Shown: positions 56,380 to 64,000 of the stretch, in pieces
How positions within the stretch are numbered: position 1 is the stretch's first letter
Layout: each line of letters starts with the position of its first letter
Assembly: GCA_934647165.1 (NCBI GenBank)
Contig: CAKUFA010000001.1
Location: 62,001 to 126,000 of the forward strand
DNA: 64,000 nucleotides
Source of the DNA: an uncultured Clostridia bacterium
Lineage (GTDB): Bacteria; Bacillota; Clostridia; Christensenellales; Aristaeellaceae
Direction: 5' to 3'
The notes under the pieces: generated by a model
Databases searched by the model: none
Told to the model about the DNA's origin: nothing
The model's input: the letters and a program-made list of their open reading frames with translations, nothing else
Translations under genes and position numbers: made by a program

Positions 56380-57093
56380 ATGGTGGAAGTGGGCGAGCTG
56401 CTGAAGGAAGGCAAAGGCAAGCGCCTGTACGCAACCAATAATCCCGATGAAGGTGTGGTGTATTTCAAAGATGAAGCCATGGCTTTTCATGGCCTCAAGC
56501 GCGGCCGGATCCTTGGCAAGGGCGAGGTGAACAATGCCGTTTGCAAGCACATTTTTGAAATATTGACCGAGCATGGGATCGAAAATCACTTTATCCGCCA
56601 GCTGGATGCACGCCAGAGCTTGGTGAAGCGGGTGGAAATCATCCCGGTGGCAATCAAGGTGCGCAACAGAGTGGCGGGCAGCCTGGCGCGGCGCATTGGC
56701 TATCCGCTGGGCACCAAATTGGATACCACGGTGATCGAATGTGTGCTGAAAAATGATGAGCTGGAAGATCCGCTTGTTAATTTTACCCACATTGAGGCCA
56801 TGAAGCTTGCCACGCGGGAAGAAATGGTACAGATTTGCGATATCGCCCGTAAGGTGAATGATATCCTTATCGCCTATATGAAAGAGATTAACATTGAAGT
56901 GATTGACTTCAAGCTTGAGTTTGGCCGCTTCCATGGAAAGATTCTTGTGGCGGATGAAATCACCCCGGATACAGCGCGATTCTGGGATGCACGCACCCAC
57001 GAGCCGCTGGATATTGACCGCTTTCGGCGGGATTTGGGCAATGTGGAACAGGCTTATCAGGAAGTACTGCATCGGATGATGGGCGATGAGTGA
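56380..57093 (+). CDS. purC: SAICAR synthetase
   Basis: A 237-residue phosphoribosylaminoimidazole-succinocarboxamide synthase, joining aspartate to CAIR in purine synthesis. LLKEGKGKRLYATNNPDEGV near 8, VEIIPVAIKVRNRVAGSLAR near 84 and DFKLEFGRFHGKILVADEIT near 179 are the signature segments. GGAGGGG stands nine bases before ATG 56380; the longer open frame lacks such a site. It stands alone, outside any pur operon in this window, with its own promoter. Confidence 0.95.
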   Translation: MVEVGELLKEGKGKRLYATNNPDEGVVYFKDEAMAFHGLKRGRILGKGEVNNAVCKHIFEILTEHGIENHFIRQLDARQSLVKRVEIIPVAIKVRNRVAGSLARRIGYPLGTKLDTTVIECVLKNDELEDPLVNFTHIEAMKLATREEMVQICDIARKVNDILIAYMKEINIEVIDFKLEFGRFHGKILVADEITPDTARFWDARTHEPLDIDRFRRDLGNVEQAYQEVLHRMMGDE

Positions 57094-57103
57094 AGGAGTG
57101 CGG

Positions 57104-58036
57104 ATGATGCGGCGTTTGCTGAGCCTGGTGCTTGCGCTGGCATTGCTTTGCGGCGCAGCGCTGGCAGAGGGCGAGTTTCCGGAACTGAATGCGGACGGAT
57201 TTCTGAATGAGGGCGAATTCGTGTACGAAAATGCGGAAGAAGGCGTATGGCGCTATGTCAGCCAGACGTTGAAGGTGGAAATCTATCGCCGTACACAGAC
57301 AAAGCCTAACCAACAGTGGTTTGAAGCGGAAATCTGGAGCCGGGACGGGGAAGTGTTTCGCATGATTCCCAATGATCCGGACAAGCGCATGAAAAGCCAG
57401 GAATGGCCTTATAAAATTGCCAGGAAAAACCAGACGGTGTTTGCCCTGAGCAGCGATTACGCCCAACTGCGCATCAGCCAAAGGAAGCGTGTGGGCATCA
57501 TTCTGCGGGACGGACAGATGATCTCCGATAGAACGCTGGCCAAGAACAAAGGAAATTTTCCGAATCTGGATACGCTGGCGTTGTTCCCGGATGGAGATAT
57601 GCAGGTTTACTGGTCCAATGAACTGACGGCGGAGCAGTATCAGGAGGCGGGAGCAACGGATGTGCTGGCCTTTGGCCCGTGGCTGATCCGCGATGGAGAG
57701 CTGAACACGGCTGCCCTGAAGAAATACGGCACAAGCGCCGCCCAGCGAACAGCCATCGGCATGGTGGAGAAGGGGCACTACTTCGCCATGATGCTGGAGG
57801 GACGGTATACCAAGAGCCGGGGCGCAGGAATCTCTTTTCTGGCAGAAAAACTGCTGGAAAAAGGCTGCGTGACGGCATTTAATCTCGATGGCGGACAAAC
57901 GTCGTGCATTTTGTTCATGGGACATCAGCTCTGCCAGGTGAACAAGAACAATCCCCGCGCTTCCTCCCGGAGAACGGCGGAAATTCTGGGAATCGGCACA
58001 TCTGCCCAGGTGGCGGCGGTGGACGATCCGTGGTAA
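57104..58036 (+). CDS. Exported phosphodiester glycosidase family protein
   Basis: A 310-residue protein with a signal peptide (RRLLSLVLALALLCGAALA). The domain is the NAGPA/phosphodiester glycosidase type: ISQRKRVGIILRDGQMISDR, VLAFGPWLIRDGELN, then RTAIGMVEKGHYFAMMLEGR, GISFLAEKLLEKGCVTAFNL and DGGQTSCILF. The LDGG end is typical. Relatives cleave N-acetylglucosamine or other sugar phosphodiesters, possibly teichoic acid or glycolipid decorations. AAGGAG precedes ATG 57104 (ATG 57107 possible); the gene lies ten bases after purC. Confidence 0.84.
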   Translation: MMRRLLSLVLALALLCGAALAEGEFPELNADGFLNEGEFVYENAEEGVWRYVSQTLKVEIYRRTQTKPNQQWFEAEIWSRDGEVFRMIPNDPDKRMKSQEWPYKIARKNQTVFALSSDYAQLRISQRKRVGIILRDGQMISDRTLAKNKGNFPNLDTLALFPDGDMQVYWSNELTAEQYQEAGATDVLAFGPWLIRDGELNTAALKKYGTSAAQRTAIGMVEKGHYFAMMLEGRYTKSRGAGISFLAEKLLEKGCVTAFNLDGGQTSCILFMGHQLCQVNKNNPRASSRRTAEILGIGTSAQVAAVDDPW

Positions 58037-58181
58037 CCTGCGGGTGACACTTTTTTTGTGAGGCTGTATTGCATCCTTTGTCAAAGTGTGATAAACTACA
58101 ATGTAGTGCGTTCTGCCTGGGGCAGAGGCACACCCATAAGTGGGCATCACTGCCCCAAGGGTAACGCAGGAGGGGTTTAGA

Positions 58182-59513
58182 ATGAGTCATACCTATGAGA
58201 AGATTTCCAGTAACAAGGCGAAGCTGACCTTTGTCGTGCCTGCCGAGCAGTTCGACAAGGCGCTGCAGGATGCCTATTTGAAGAATCGCGGCCGCATTGC
58301 CGTGCCCGGTTTCCGCAAGGGCAAGGCGCCCCGCAAGCTGATTGAGACCATGTATGGCGAAGGCGTGTTCTATGATGATGCGCTGGAAGCCATTTTCCCG
58401 GAAGTGTACGACGAGGCCGTGAAAGCTGAGGGTCTGGAAGTGGTCGATCGTCCCGAAGTGAATGTGGACGAGATTGGCGAGGGCAAGGATCTGAAGTTCA
58501 CCTGCGAAGTGTTTGTGCGCCCTGATGTGACCCTGGGCGACTACAAGGGTCTGACGGTCGAAGTGGAAAAGCAGGCGGTGACCGACGCCGATGTTGACGC
58601 CCGCATTGAGCAGGATCGTCAGAAGGCTGCCCGCACCGTGGATGTGGAAGACCGTCCTGTGCAGGATGGCGACACGGTGAACCTGGACTATGCCGGCACC
58701 GTGGACGGCGTTGCTTTCGCCGGAGGCACTGCGGAGAAGCAGACGCTGGTCATTGGCTCCCATCAGTTTATCCCGGGCTTTGAAGAGCAGATGGTTGGCA
58801 TGAACATTGGCGAGGAAAAGGATCTGAACGTCAAGTTCCCCGAAGAATATCATGCGGCTGATCTGGCTGGCAAGGACGCGGTGTTCCATGTGAAGGTCAA
58901 CGGCATCCAGAAGGTTGAAATGCCCGCGCTGGATGATGATTTCGCCGCTGATGTGAGTGATTTCGACACCTTTGCCGAATACAAGGCCAACATCGTGAAG
59001 GAACTGAACGAGCGCGCTGAGAAGAATAATGAGATTTCCGTGGAGAACGCGCTGGTGGAAAAGGCCGTGGAGAATGCCCAGATGGATATTCCCCACGCCA
59101 TGATCCACGAGCAGCTGGACTATCTGATGCGCGAAATGCAGATGCGCATGGCGTATCAGGGTCTGCGGATGGAAGACTATCTCAAGTATACCGGTCAGAC
59201 CATGGATCAGGTGCGCGGCATGTACCACGGCGAAGCAGAGCATCGCGTGAAGGTGGAGCTGGTGCTGGATGCTATCCGCAAGGCTGAGGGCATTGAGCCT
59301 ACGGAAGAAGAAGTGGAAAAGCAGGTTGCTGAGCAGGCCGAACGCGTGGGCAAGGACGTGGAAGAGTTCAAGAAGACGCTCACCGACGAGCAGCGCAAGT
59401 ATCTGGCTGACACCGCCGCCATCCAGAAGGTGGTCGATCTGATGAAGAGCGACTGCAAGGTGGTGGAGAAGAAGCCCGAAGAAAAGACCGAGGAGACCAA
59501 GGACGCTGAGTAA
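58182..59513 (+). CDS. tig: Trigger factor
   Basis: A 443-residue ribosome-bound chaperone. The N-terminal ribosome-binding domain (1-115) has the signature VPGFRKGKAPRKLIE near 38. The FKBP-type prolyl isomerase domain spans about 150-245 (VQDGDTVNLDYAGTVDGVAF, LVIGSHQFIPGFEEQMVGM). The C-terminal helical domain runs from about 250, ending in a Lys/Glu-rich tail. GCAGGAGGGG precedes ATG 58182. First of the quality-control genes tig, clpP, clpX, lonB, lonA. A possible promoter (TTGCAT, 17 bases, TAAACT) lies about 85-110 bases upstream, and a large terminator separates it from clpP. Confidence 0.96.
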   Translation: MSHTYEKISSNKAKLTFVVPAEQFDKALQDAYLKNRGRIAVPGFRKGKAPRKLIETMYGEGVFYDDALEAIFPEVYDEAVKAEGLEVVDRPEVNVDEIGEGKDLKFTCEVFVRPDVTLGDYKGLTVEVEKQAVTDADVDARIEQDRQKAARTVDVEDRPVQDGDTVNLDYAGTVDGVAFAGGTAEKQTLVIGSHQFIPGFEEQMVGMNIGEEKDLNVKFPEEYHAADLAGKDAVFHVKVNGIQKVEMPALDDDFAADVSDFDTFAEYKANIVKELNERAEKNNEISVENALVEKAVENAQMDIPHAMIHEQLDYLMREMQMRMAYQGLRMEDYLKYTGQTMDQVRGMYHGEAEHRVKVELVLDAIRKAEGIEPTEEEVEKQVAEQAERVGKDVEEFKKTLTDEQRKYLADTAAIQKVVDLMKSDCKVVEKKPEEKTEETKDAE

Positions 59514-59556
59514 GCGCTCTTGTGGCTAGCTTCATATTCGACCGCTGAAAAGCAAG

Positions 59557-59628
59557 ATGCAGCGGCCACAGCAGGCGAGAGACGTTCTGGGCGGCACAGC
59601 TGCCGGGCGTCTCTCGCATCTGCATTTT
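59557..59628 (+). terminator. Large terminator hairpin after tig
   Basis: A perfect ten-pair stem (GCGAGAGACG, 59575-59584, with CGTCTCTCGC, 59608-59617) is extended by an outer ATGCAG/CTGCAT pairing and capped by a GGCGGC/GCTGCC stem. Four T follow. Confidence 0.6.
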
Positions 59629-59719
59629 CAAAAATGGTTTTCCTGGCATAAAAGGGTAAGCACTGGCATATGCTAGAGATGGGCTGCCCAGAAAGCCGGG
59701 CGTAAAGGAGGTATGGATC

Positions 59720-60316
59720 ATGACGCTGGTACCCATGGTCATTGAACAGACCAGCAGGGGCGAACGCTCCTTTGATATTTATTCCCGGTTGCTGAAAGAC
59801 CGCATTGTATTCCTGAGCGGGGAGATTGACGACAACGTGGCGAACCTGGTTGTGGCTCAGCTTCTCTTTCTGGAAATGGAAGACCCGGATGCGGATATCA
59901 GCCTGTATATCAACAGCCCGGGCGGCTCGGTGACGGCCGGCATGGCAATTTATGATACCATGCAGTATATCAAACCCGCTGTGCGAACGGTGTGTGTGGG
60001 GATGGCGGCTTCCATGGGCGCATTCCTGCTGATGGCTGGCGAAAAGGGCAAACGGCTTGCTTTACCGAATGCTGAAGTGATGATTCACCAGCCGTTGGGT
60101 GGTGCGCAGGGTCAGGCCACGGATGTGGCGATCCGCGCCGAATGGTTGATGCGTACCAAGAAAAAGATGATCGGCATGATGGCCGACATGACCGGACAGC
60201 CACTGGAGAAAGTGCAGCAGGATTGCGAACGCGATTATTTTATGACTGCACAGGAAGCCCTTGACTATCACATTATTGACGAAATCTATCAGCCCCGGGC
60301 AAAACAGGGGAAGTAA
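59720..60316 (+). CDS. clpP: ATP-dependent Clp protease proteolytic subunit
   Basis: A 198-residue ClpP with the catalytic triad S98 (GMAASMGAF), H123 (MIHQPLGG) and D172. INSPGGSVTAGMAIYDTM near 65 is the conserved handle-adjacent segment. Fourteen subunits form the barrel into which ClpX feeds unfolded proteins. AAAGGAGG precedes ATG 59720. The clpX gene starts 11 bases after its stop. No CtsR-type operator is evident upstream. Confidence 0.97.
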   Translation: MTLVPMVIEQTSRGERSFDIYSRLLKDRIVFLSGEIDDNVANLVVAQLLFLEMEDPDADISLYINSPGGSVTAGMAIYDTMQYIKPAVRTVCVGMAASMGAFLLMAGEKGKRLALPNAEVMIHQPLGGAQGQATDVAIRAEWLMRTKKKMIGMMADMTGQPLEKVQQDCERDYFMTAQEALDYHIIDEIYQPRAKQGK

Positions 60317-60327
60317 GTGAGGTTATC

Positions 60328-61620
60328 ATGCCCAAAGACGATTATCCGACCCGTGGTTCCGGCACGCTTCATCGGTGCTCCTTCTGCGGCAAAACGCAGG
60401 ATCAGGTGCGGCGGTTGGTGGCCGGCCCCAATGTATTCATCTGCAACGAGTGCATCATGCTTTGCCAGGAAATCATTGCCGACGACATGGGCATGGGCCA
60501 TATGGATGAGGGCGAAATGAAAGAGCTGCCCACCCCAGCGGCCATGAAGGCTGTGCTGGATGACTATGTGGTGGGGCAGGAGCATGCCAAGCGCGCCCTT
60601 TGCGTGGCGGTGTATAATCACTACAAGCGCATCAACCAGAAAGCCCAAAAGGATGATGTGGAGCTGCAAAAGTCCAACATCCTGATGGTGGGTCCCACCG
60701 GCTGCGGTAAGACCTTTCTGGCACAGACGCTGGCACGGGTGCTGAATGTTCCTTTCGCGATTGCGGATGCAACCAGTCTCACCGAGGCAGGATATGTGGG
60801 CGAGGATGTGGAAAACATCCTGCTGCGCCTGATTCAGGCGGCGGACTATGACATTGAACTTGCTCAACGGGGCATCATTTACATTGATGAGATCGACAAA
60901 ATTGCCCGCAAGAGCGAGAACCCGTCCATCACCCGTGACGTGAGCGGTGAGGGTGTGCAGCAGGCGCTGCTGAAAATTCTGGAAGGCACGGTGGCCAGCG
61001 TACCGCCGCAAGGAGGGCGCAAGCATCCCCATCAGGAGCTGATCCAGATTGATACAACAAACATCCTGTTCATTTGCGGTGGCGCATTCGATGGCATTGC
61101 GCCCATTATTGAAAGCCGCGTGGGCAAGAAACTGTTGGGCTTTGGCGCGGAGCTGCAAAGCAAGCGGGACACGGATGTGAGCAAGGCGCTGAAGGATCTG
61201 CGGCCGGAAGATTTGACCAAGTTTGGCCTGATTCCTGAATTTGTGGGACGTTTGCCCATCGTTGTCACGCTGGATCAGCTGGATGAGGACGCGTTGATGC
61301 AGATTCTGACAGAACCGAAAAATGCCCTCTGCAAGCAGTATCAAAAGTTGTTGGATATGGATGGTATCAAGCTGACCTTCACGCCGGAGGCGCTGCGTGC
61401 CATGGCGAAGCAGGCTATCGCCCGCAAGTGCGGTGCACGCGGACTGCGCGCCATTATTGAAGATATCATGCTTGACACCATGTTTGAACTGCCTGATGAC
61501 AAGACCGTGACAGAGTGCATCATCGACGAGGATGCGGTAAACGGCGGCAAACCGAAGGTTGTCCATGGAGAAGGAACGGGACAGACGGCGAATGGAGCTG
61601 ACACATCCTGCCTTGCCTGA
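60328..61620 (+). CDS. clpX: ATP-dependent Clp protease ATPase subunit ClpX
   Basis: A 430-residue AAA+ unfoldase. N-terminal C4 zinc-binding domain (CSFCGKTQDQVRRL, then ICNECIMLC, residues 12-50), Walker A VGPTGCGKTFLAQTLA near 120, Walker B IIYIDEIDKIARKS near 184, IGF-like ClpP-binding loop reading LLGFGAELQ near 271, sensor and Arg-finger region LIPEFVGRLPI near 304. It unfolds tagged proteins for ClpP. The start is ATG 60328 behind GTGAGG. The tail (GEGTGQTANGADTSCLA) is variable. Terminator follows. Confidence 0.97.
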   Translation: MPKDDYPTRGSGTLHRCSFCGKTQDQVRRLVAGPNVFICNECIMLCQEIIADDMGMGHMDEGEMKELPTPAAMKAVLDDYVVGQEHAKRALCVAVYNHYKRINQKAQKDDVELQKSNILMVGPTGCGKTFLAQTLARVLNVPFAIADATSLTEAGYVGEDVENILLRLIQAADYDIELAQRGIIYIDEIDKIARKSENPSITRDVSGEGVQQALLKILEGTVASVPPQGGRKHPHQELIQIDTTNILFICGGAFDGIAPIIESRVGKKLLGFGAELQSKRDTDVSKALKDLRPEDLTKFGLIPEFVGRLPIVVTLDQLDEDALMQILTEPKNALCKQYQKLLDMDGIKLTFTPEALRAMAKQAIARKCGARGLRAIIEDIMLDTMFELPDDKTVTECIIDEDAVNGGKPKVVHGEGTGQTANGADTSCLA

Positions 61621-61641
61621 ATATGCAGACCATAAAATATT

Positions 61642-61668
61642 CCCCCGGCATGAACTGCCGGGGGTTTT
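61642..61668 (+). terminator. Terminator after clpX
   Basis: CCCCCGGCA (61642-61650) pairs perfectly with TGCCGGGGG (61656-61664) around a five-base loop and is followed by TTTT. Confidence 0.88.
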
Positions 61669-61772
61669 CTGTAGCAATCATGCTGCAAAAGGGAAACTGT
61701 CCCGCAAAGGATTTCCACACATGTTTCCCGGGCGTTTCGCTCATCCTATCTCCAGAAATGGAGGGAGAGCGT

Positions 61773-63422
61773 GTGGTCAACGGGATTCTTATCGGAATTC
61801 AAATGCTGGTGACGGTGGTGGTGGGCGTGTATTTCTACCGCCAGCTTAAACAGCAGAAAAAGGTGCAGCCCCTGGCACGGCGGGAAAGTTGCCGGGAGAT
61901 GGACAAGCTCAACGCCATGCGGAGCATCCACCTGTCGGAACCGCTTGCGGAAAAGGTGCGGCCGGCGGAATTTAAGGATATCATTGGCCAGGAGGACGGA
62001 ATAAAGTCTCTCAAGGCGATTTTGTGCGGCGCGAACCCGCAGCATGTGTTGATTTACGGCCCACCGGGTATTGGCAAAACCTGCGCGGCTCGCCTGGTGC
62101 TGGAGGCTGCAAGGCAGTCGCCCGGCACGCCTTTCCGAAAGGATGCGCCTTTTATTGAGATGGATGCGACCTGCGTCCGTTTTGATGAACGAGCTATTGC
62201 GGACCCTTTGATCGGCTCTGTGCACGACCCCATTTATCAAGGTGCAGGGCCGCTTGGTGTGCAGGGCGTTCCGCAGCCCAAACCCGGAGCTGTCAGCAAA
62301 GCACATGGGGGTGTGCTGTTTCTGGATGAAATCGGCGAACTGCATCCCATTCAGATGAACAAGCTTCTCAAGGTGCTTGAAGATCGCAAGGTGATGTTTG
62401 AATCCGCTTATTATAATCCTGATGACACCAGCATTCCGCGGCATATCCATGAAGTTTTCAAAAACGGACTCCCAGCAGACTTTCGCCTGGTGGGAGCGAC
62501 AACACGCAGTCCCAGTGAAATTTCTCCGGCGCTTCGTTCCCGGTGTATGGAAGTGTTTTTCCGTGCTTTGACGCAGGAAGAAATAGCGGATATTGCATCC
62601 GGTGCGGCGCAGCGTGCAGGATATTCCATGGCGCGGCAGGAAGCGGAGACCATCGGGCGCTATGCTGCGTGTGGCCGCGATGCGGTGAACATTGTTCAAA
62701 TGTGCGCAGGCCTGGCGCAACTTGAGGAGCGGAAAGTCATCACCATGGAAGATGTGAAGTGGGTGGTGCAATCCGGCCGGTATGCCGCGCGGCCGTGCCA
62801 ACAGGCGGACATAACCTGCCGGGTGGGCGCCGTGCATGGCTTGGCAGTAAGCGGATCGGGCGAGGGAACAGTGCTGGAAATCGAAGCTGTATCGACCCCG
62901 GGCACAGGCGAAGTGACGGTGACGGGCATTGTGGAAGAAGAAGAACTGGGGCAGGACGGTCATCGCATGCGCCGAAAATCCACTGCCCGAATTTCCGCCG
63001 AAAACGTGCGCACACTGCTTTCGGAGCTTGGCTTTCCGTTGGGGGCACGCAATCTGCATATCAATTTTCCTGGCGGCGCGCCAGTTGACGGCCCATCCGC
63101 AGGGGTGGCGATGATGGTTGTTGCGGTGAGTGCGCTCACCGGGCAGCCGGTGGACGGGAGCGCAGCAGTGACAGGAGAGATTTCCGTGCAGGGACGGGTG
63201 AAGCCCGTGGGCGGCGTATCTGCCAAGATTGCGGCGGCACATCAGGCGGGATTGCATCGGGTGTTTATTCCAGATGAAAACGCGGCGGATACGGTGCAGC
63301 TGGAAGGTGTGGAACTTGTGCGCCTGACGGATGTGCGCCAGGCATTGGAGCAGATGCTGCTGCCGATCACTGCCACGGAAGGCATCCAGGAGAAAGACGC
63401 GGTTCGAATCGCACAGGGTTAA
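61773..63422 (+). CDS. lonB: ATP-dependent protease LonB
   Basis: A 549-residue membrane-anchored Lon-type protease as found in spore-forming Firmicutes. N-terminal membrane segment (ILIGIQMLVTVVVGVYFY, about 4-21), AAA+ domain with Walker A IYGPPGIGKTCAARL near 92 and Walker B GGVLFLDEIGELHPIQM near 182, then the Lon protease domain with the catalytic Ser in APVDGPSAGVAMM near 446 and Lys in GGVSAKIAAAHQAG near 490. GTG 61773 is chosen because GGAGGGAG lies just before it; the open frame starts at 61623 but would include the clpX terminator. In Bacillus LonB acts in the forespore. Confidence 0.9.
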   Translation: MVNGILIGIQMLVTVVVGVYFYRQLKQQKKVQPLARRESCREMDKLNAMRSIHLSEPLAEKVRPAEFKDIIGQEDGIKSLKAILCGANPQHVLIYGPPGIGKTCAARLVLEAARQSPGTPFRKDAPFIEMDATCVRFDERAIADPLIGSVHDPIYQGAGPLGVQGVPQPKPGAVSKAHGGVLFLDEIGELHPIQMNKLLKVLEDRKVMFESAYYNPDDTSIPRHIHEVFKNGLPADFRLVGATTRSPSEISPALRSRCMEVFFRALTQEEIADIASGAAQRAGYSMARQEAETIGRYAACGRDAVNIVQMCAGLAQLEERKVITMEDVKWVVQSGRYAARPCQQADITCRVGAVHGLAVSGSGEGTVLEIEAVSTPGTGEVTVTGIVEEEELGQDGHRMRRKSTARISAENVRTLLSELGFPLGARNLHINFPGGAPVDGPSAGVAMMVVAVSALTGQPVDGSAAVTGEISVQGRVKPVGGVSAKIAAAHQAGLHRVFIPDENAADTVQLEGVELVRLTDVRQALEQMLLPITATEGIQEKDAVRIAQG

Positions 63423-63454
63423 CGGCGGGGATCTTTCAAATGTTGCTGTTCCCC

Positions 63455-63483
63455 TTGCAAAAGCAGGAAATATCCGCTATACT
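63455..63483 (+). promoter_or_regulatory. Promoter of lonA
   Basis: TTGCAA (63455-63460) and TATACT (63478-63483), spacer 17, about 90 bases before the start codon. Confidence 0.65.
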
Positions 63484-63575
63484 TTATCCTTGCCGGAATC
63501 AACCCATCCGGCAGGTTTTGTTGCACACAAGGGGAGAAAGCAGTCTCTCCAAAGCTGTGCCACGGGAGGAAAAGT

Positions 63576-64000
63576 ATGCCTAGAAAGAAAAAAAACGAGC
63601 TGACCATGCCGGTGCTGGCCCTCAGGGGACTGATGGTTTTCCCGCACATGGTGCTGCATTTTGACGTAGGTCGCGCCAAATCTGTTGCTGCACTGGAAAA
63701 GGCAATGACAGAGGATCAGCACATTTTTCTGGTTGCACAGAAGGATGCAGAAGTGGAAGACCCCGCGCTGGAGGATTTGTGTCATGTGGGCACCATCGCT
63801 ACGGTGAAGCAGGTGATGAATCTGCCGGGTGATTCTATCCGCGTGCTGGTGGAAGGCGAGCAAAGAGGCGAGCTTCGAGCCATCACACAGGAAGAACCCT
63901 GCCTGCTGGGCGATATCCGTCCTGTGGAGGATGCTTCCATAGGGGAAAATGTGGAACTGCAGGCATTGGTGCGTGCTACGCAGGATTATTTTGAAGAGTA
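63576..64000 (+). CDS. lon: ATP-dependent protease Lon (LonA), 5' part
   Basis: The first 141 residues of LonA, cut by the window end. MPVLALRGLMVFPHMVLHFD near 11, VGRAKSVAALEKAM, FLVAQKDAEVEDP and RVLVEGEQRGEL belong to the N-terminal substrate-binding domain (LON/PUA-like). The AAA+ and protease domains lie outside. GGGAGGA precedes ATG 63576. Directly after lonB, as in Bacillus. Confidence 0.93.
   Translation, partial: MPRKKKNELTMPVLALRGLMVFPHMVLHFDVGRAKSVAALEKAMTEDQHIFLVAQKDAEVEDPALEDLCHVGTIATVKQVMNLPGDSIRVLVEGEQRGELRAITQEEPCLLGDIRPVEDASIGENVELQALVRATQDYFEE

Overview
The window looks like a chromosomal segment of a moderately GC-rich anaerobic member of the Clostridia, probably a gut or rumen lineage. 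The pointers are [FeFe]-hydrogenases of the NAD(P)-linked type, AdhE, the IspH-S1 fusion protein, the Firmicute order tig-clpP-clpX-lonB-lonA, sigma-A-like promoters with 17-base spacers, and strong AGGAGG ribosome binding sites. No species can be named from the sequence alone.

Layout. 1-850: wreckage of a GH3 beta-glucosidase (minus strand) abutting the tail of a sortase-anchored surface protein. 1169-5880: ilvE and a tight operon (unknown protein, RluA-type pseudouridine synthase, HAD phosphatase, PlsC-type acyltransferase). 6001-8338: dCMP deaminase, a DUF6062-like Cys-rich protein and a SPOR-domain membrane protein. 8374-16743: a large hydrogen-metabolism locus. Its first half codes for two DRTGG-domain proteins, a serine-kinase-type ATPase, an apparently sensory [FeFe]-hydrogenase and a PHP phosphoesterase. 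Its second half codes for an electron-bifurcating type hydrogenase (HndABCD-like) with a further ATPase gene inserted. 17083-21073: seven consecutive small genes for a lipoprotein, exported proteins and zinc-ribbon proteins of unknown role.

21186-27380: a GC-richer module for fructoselysine-type sugar amines (FrlB, FrlD, a second SIS protein, a BadF-type kinase, a divergent ROK repressor), flanked on both sides by arrays of hairpins and, on the right, by a 210-base tandem duplication. 27400-30440: decayed mobile-element genes (HAD and deoxyribosyltransferase-like fragments, sigma-like protein, DUF6076-like protein, small membrane protein, TnpV with an amber codon). 30450-37783: yajC, a three-gene FAD oxidoreductase set (GlpA-like, FAD/NAD oxidoreductase, DUF1667), adhE behind a likely Rex-controlled promoter, and an APH-fold kinase. 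38029-40070: tRNA-Lys and tRNA-Val enclosing a prophage remnant whose head protein carries a toxin-50-like tail.

40164-49745: an orphan ABC binding protein, a heterodimeric ABC exporter, a MATE pump with a divergent LysR regulator, GH51 arabinofuranosidase, and a polysaccharide deacetylase. 49782-54093: RNase P RNA, a HutP-family protein, cmk, a second PlsC-type acyltransferase and ispH-rpsA. 54158-58036: exported proteins, thiN, purC. 58182-64000: tig, clpP, clpX, lonB and the 5' part of lonA, a protein quality-control block.

Metabolic reading: the hydrogenase and AdhE are two outlets for fermentation electrons, and the Rex-like box at adhE would tie one of them to the NADH/NAD+ ratio. The frl module and arabinofuranosidase suggest feeding on glycated amines and plant polysaccharide. 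The strongest candidates for undescribed biology are the sensory-hydrogenase module and the small exported/zinc-ribbon gene cluster.
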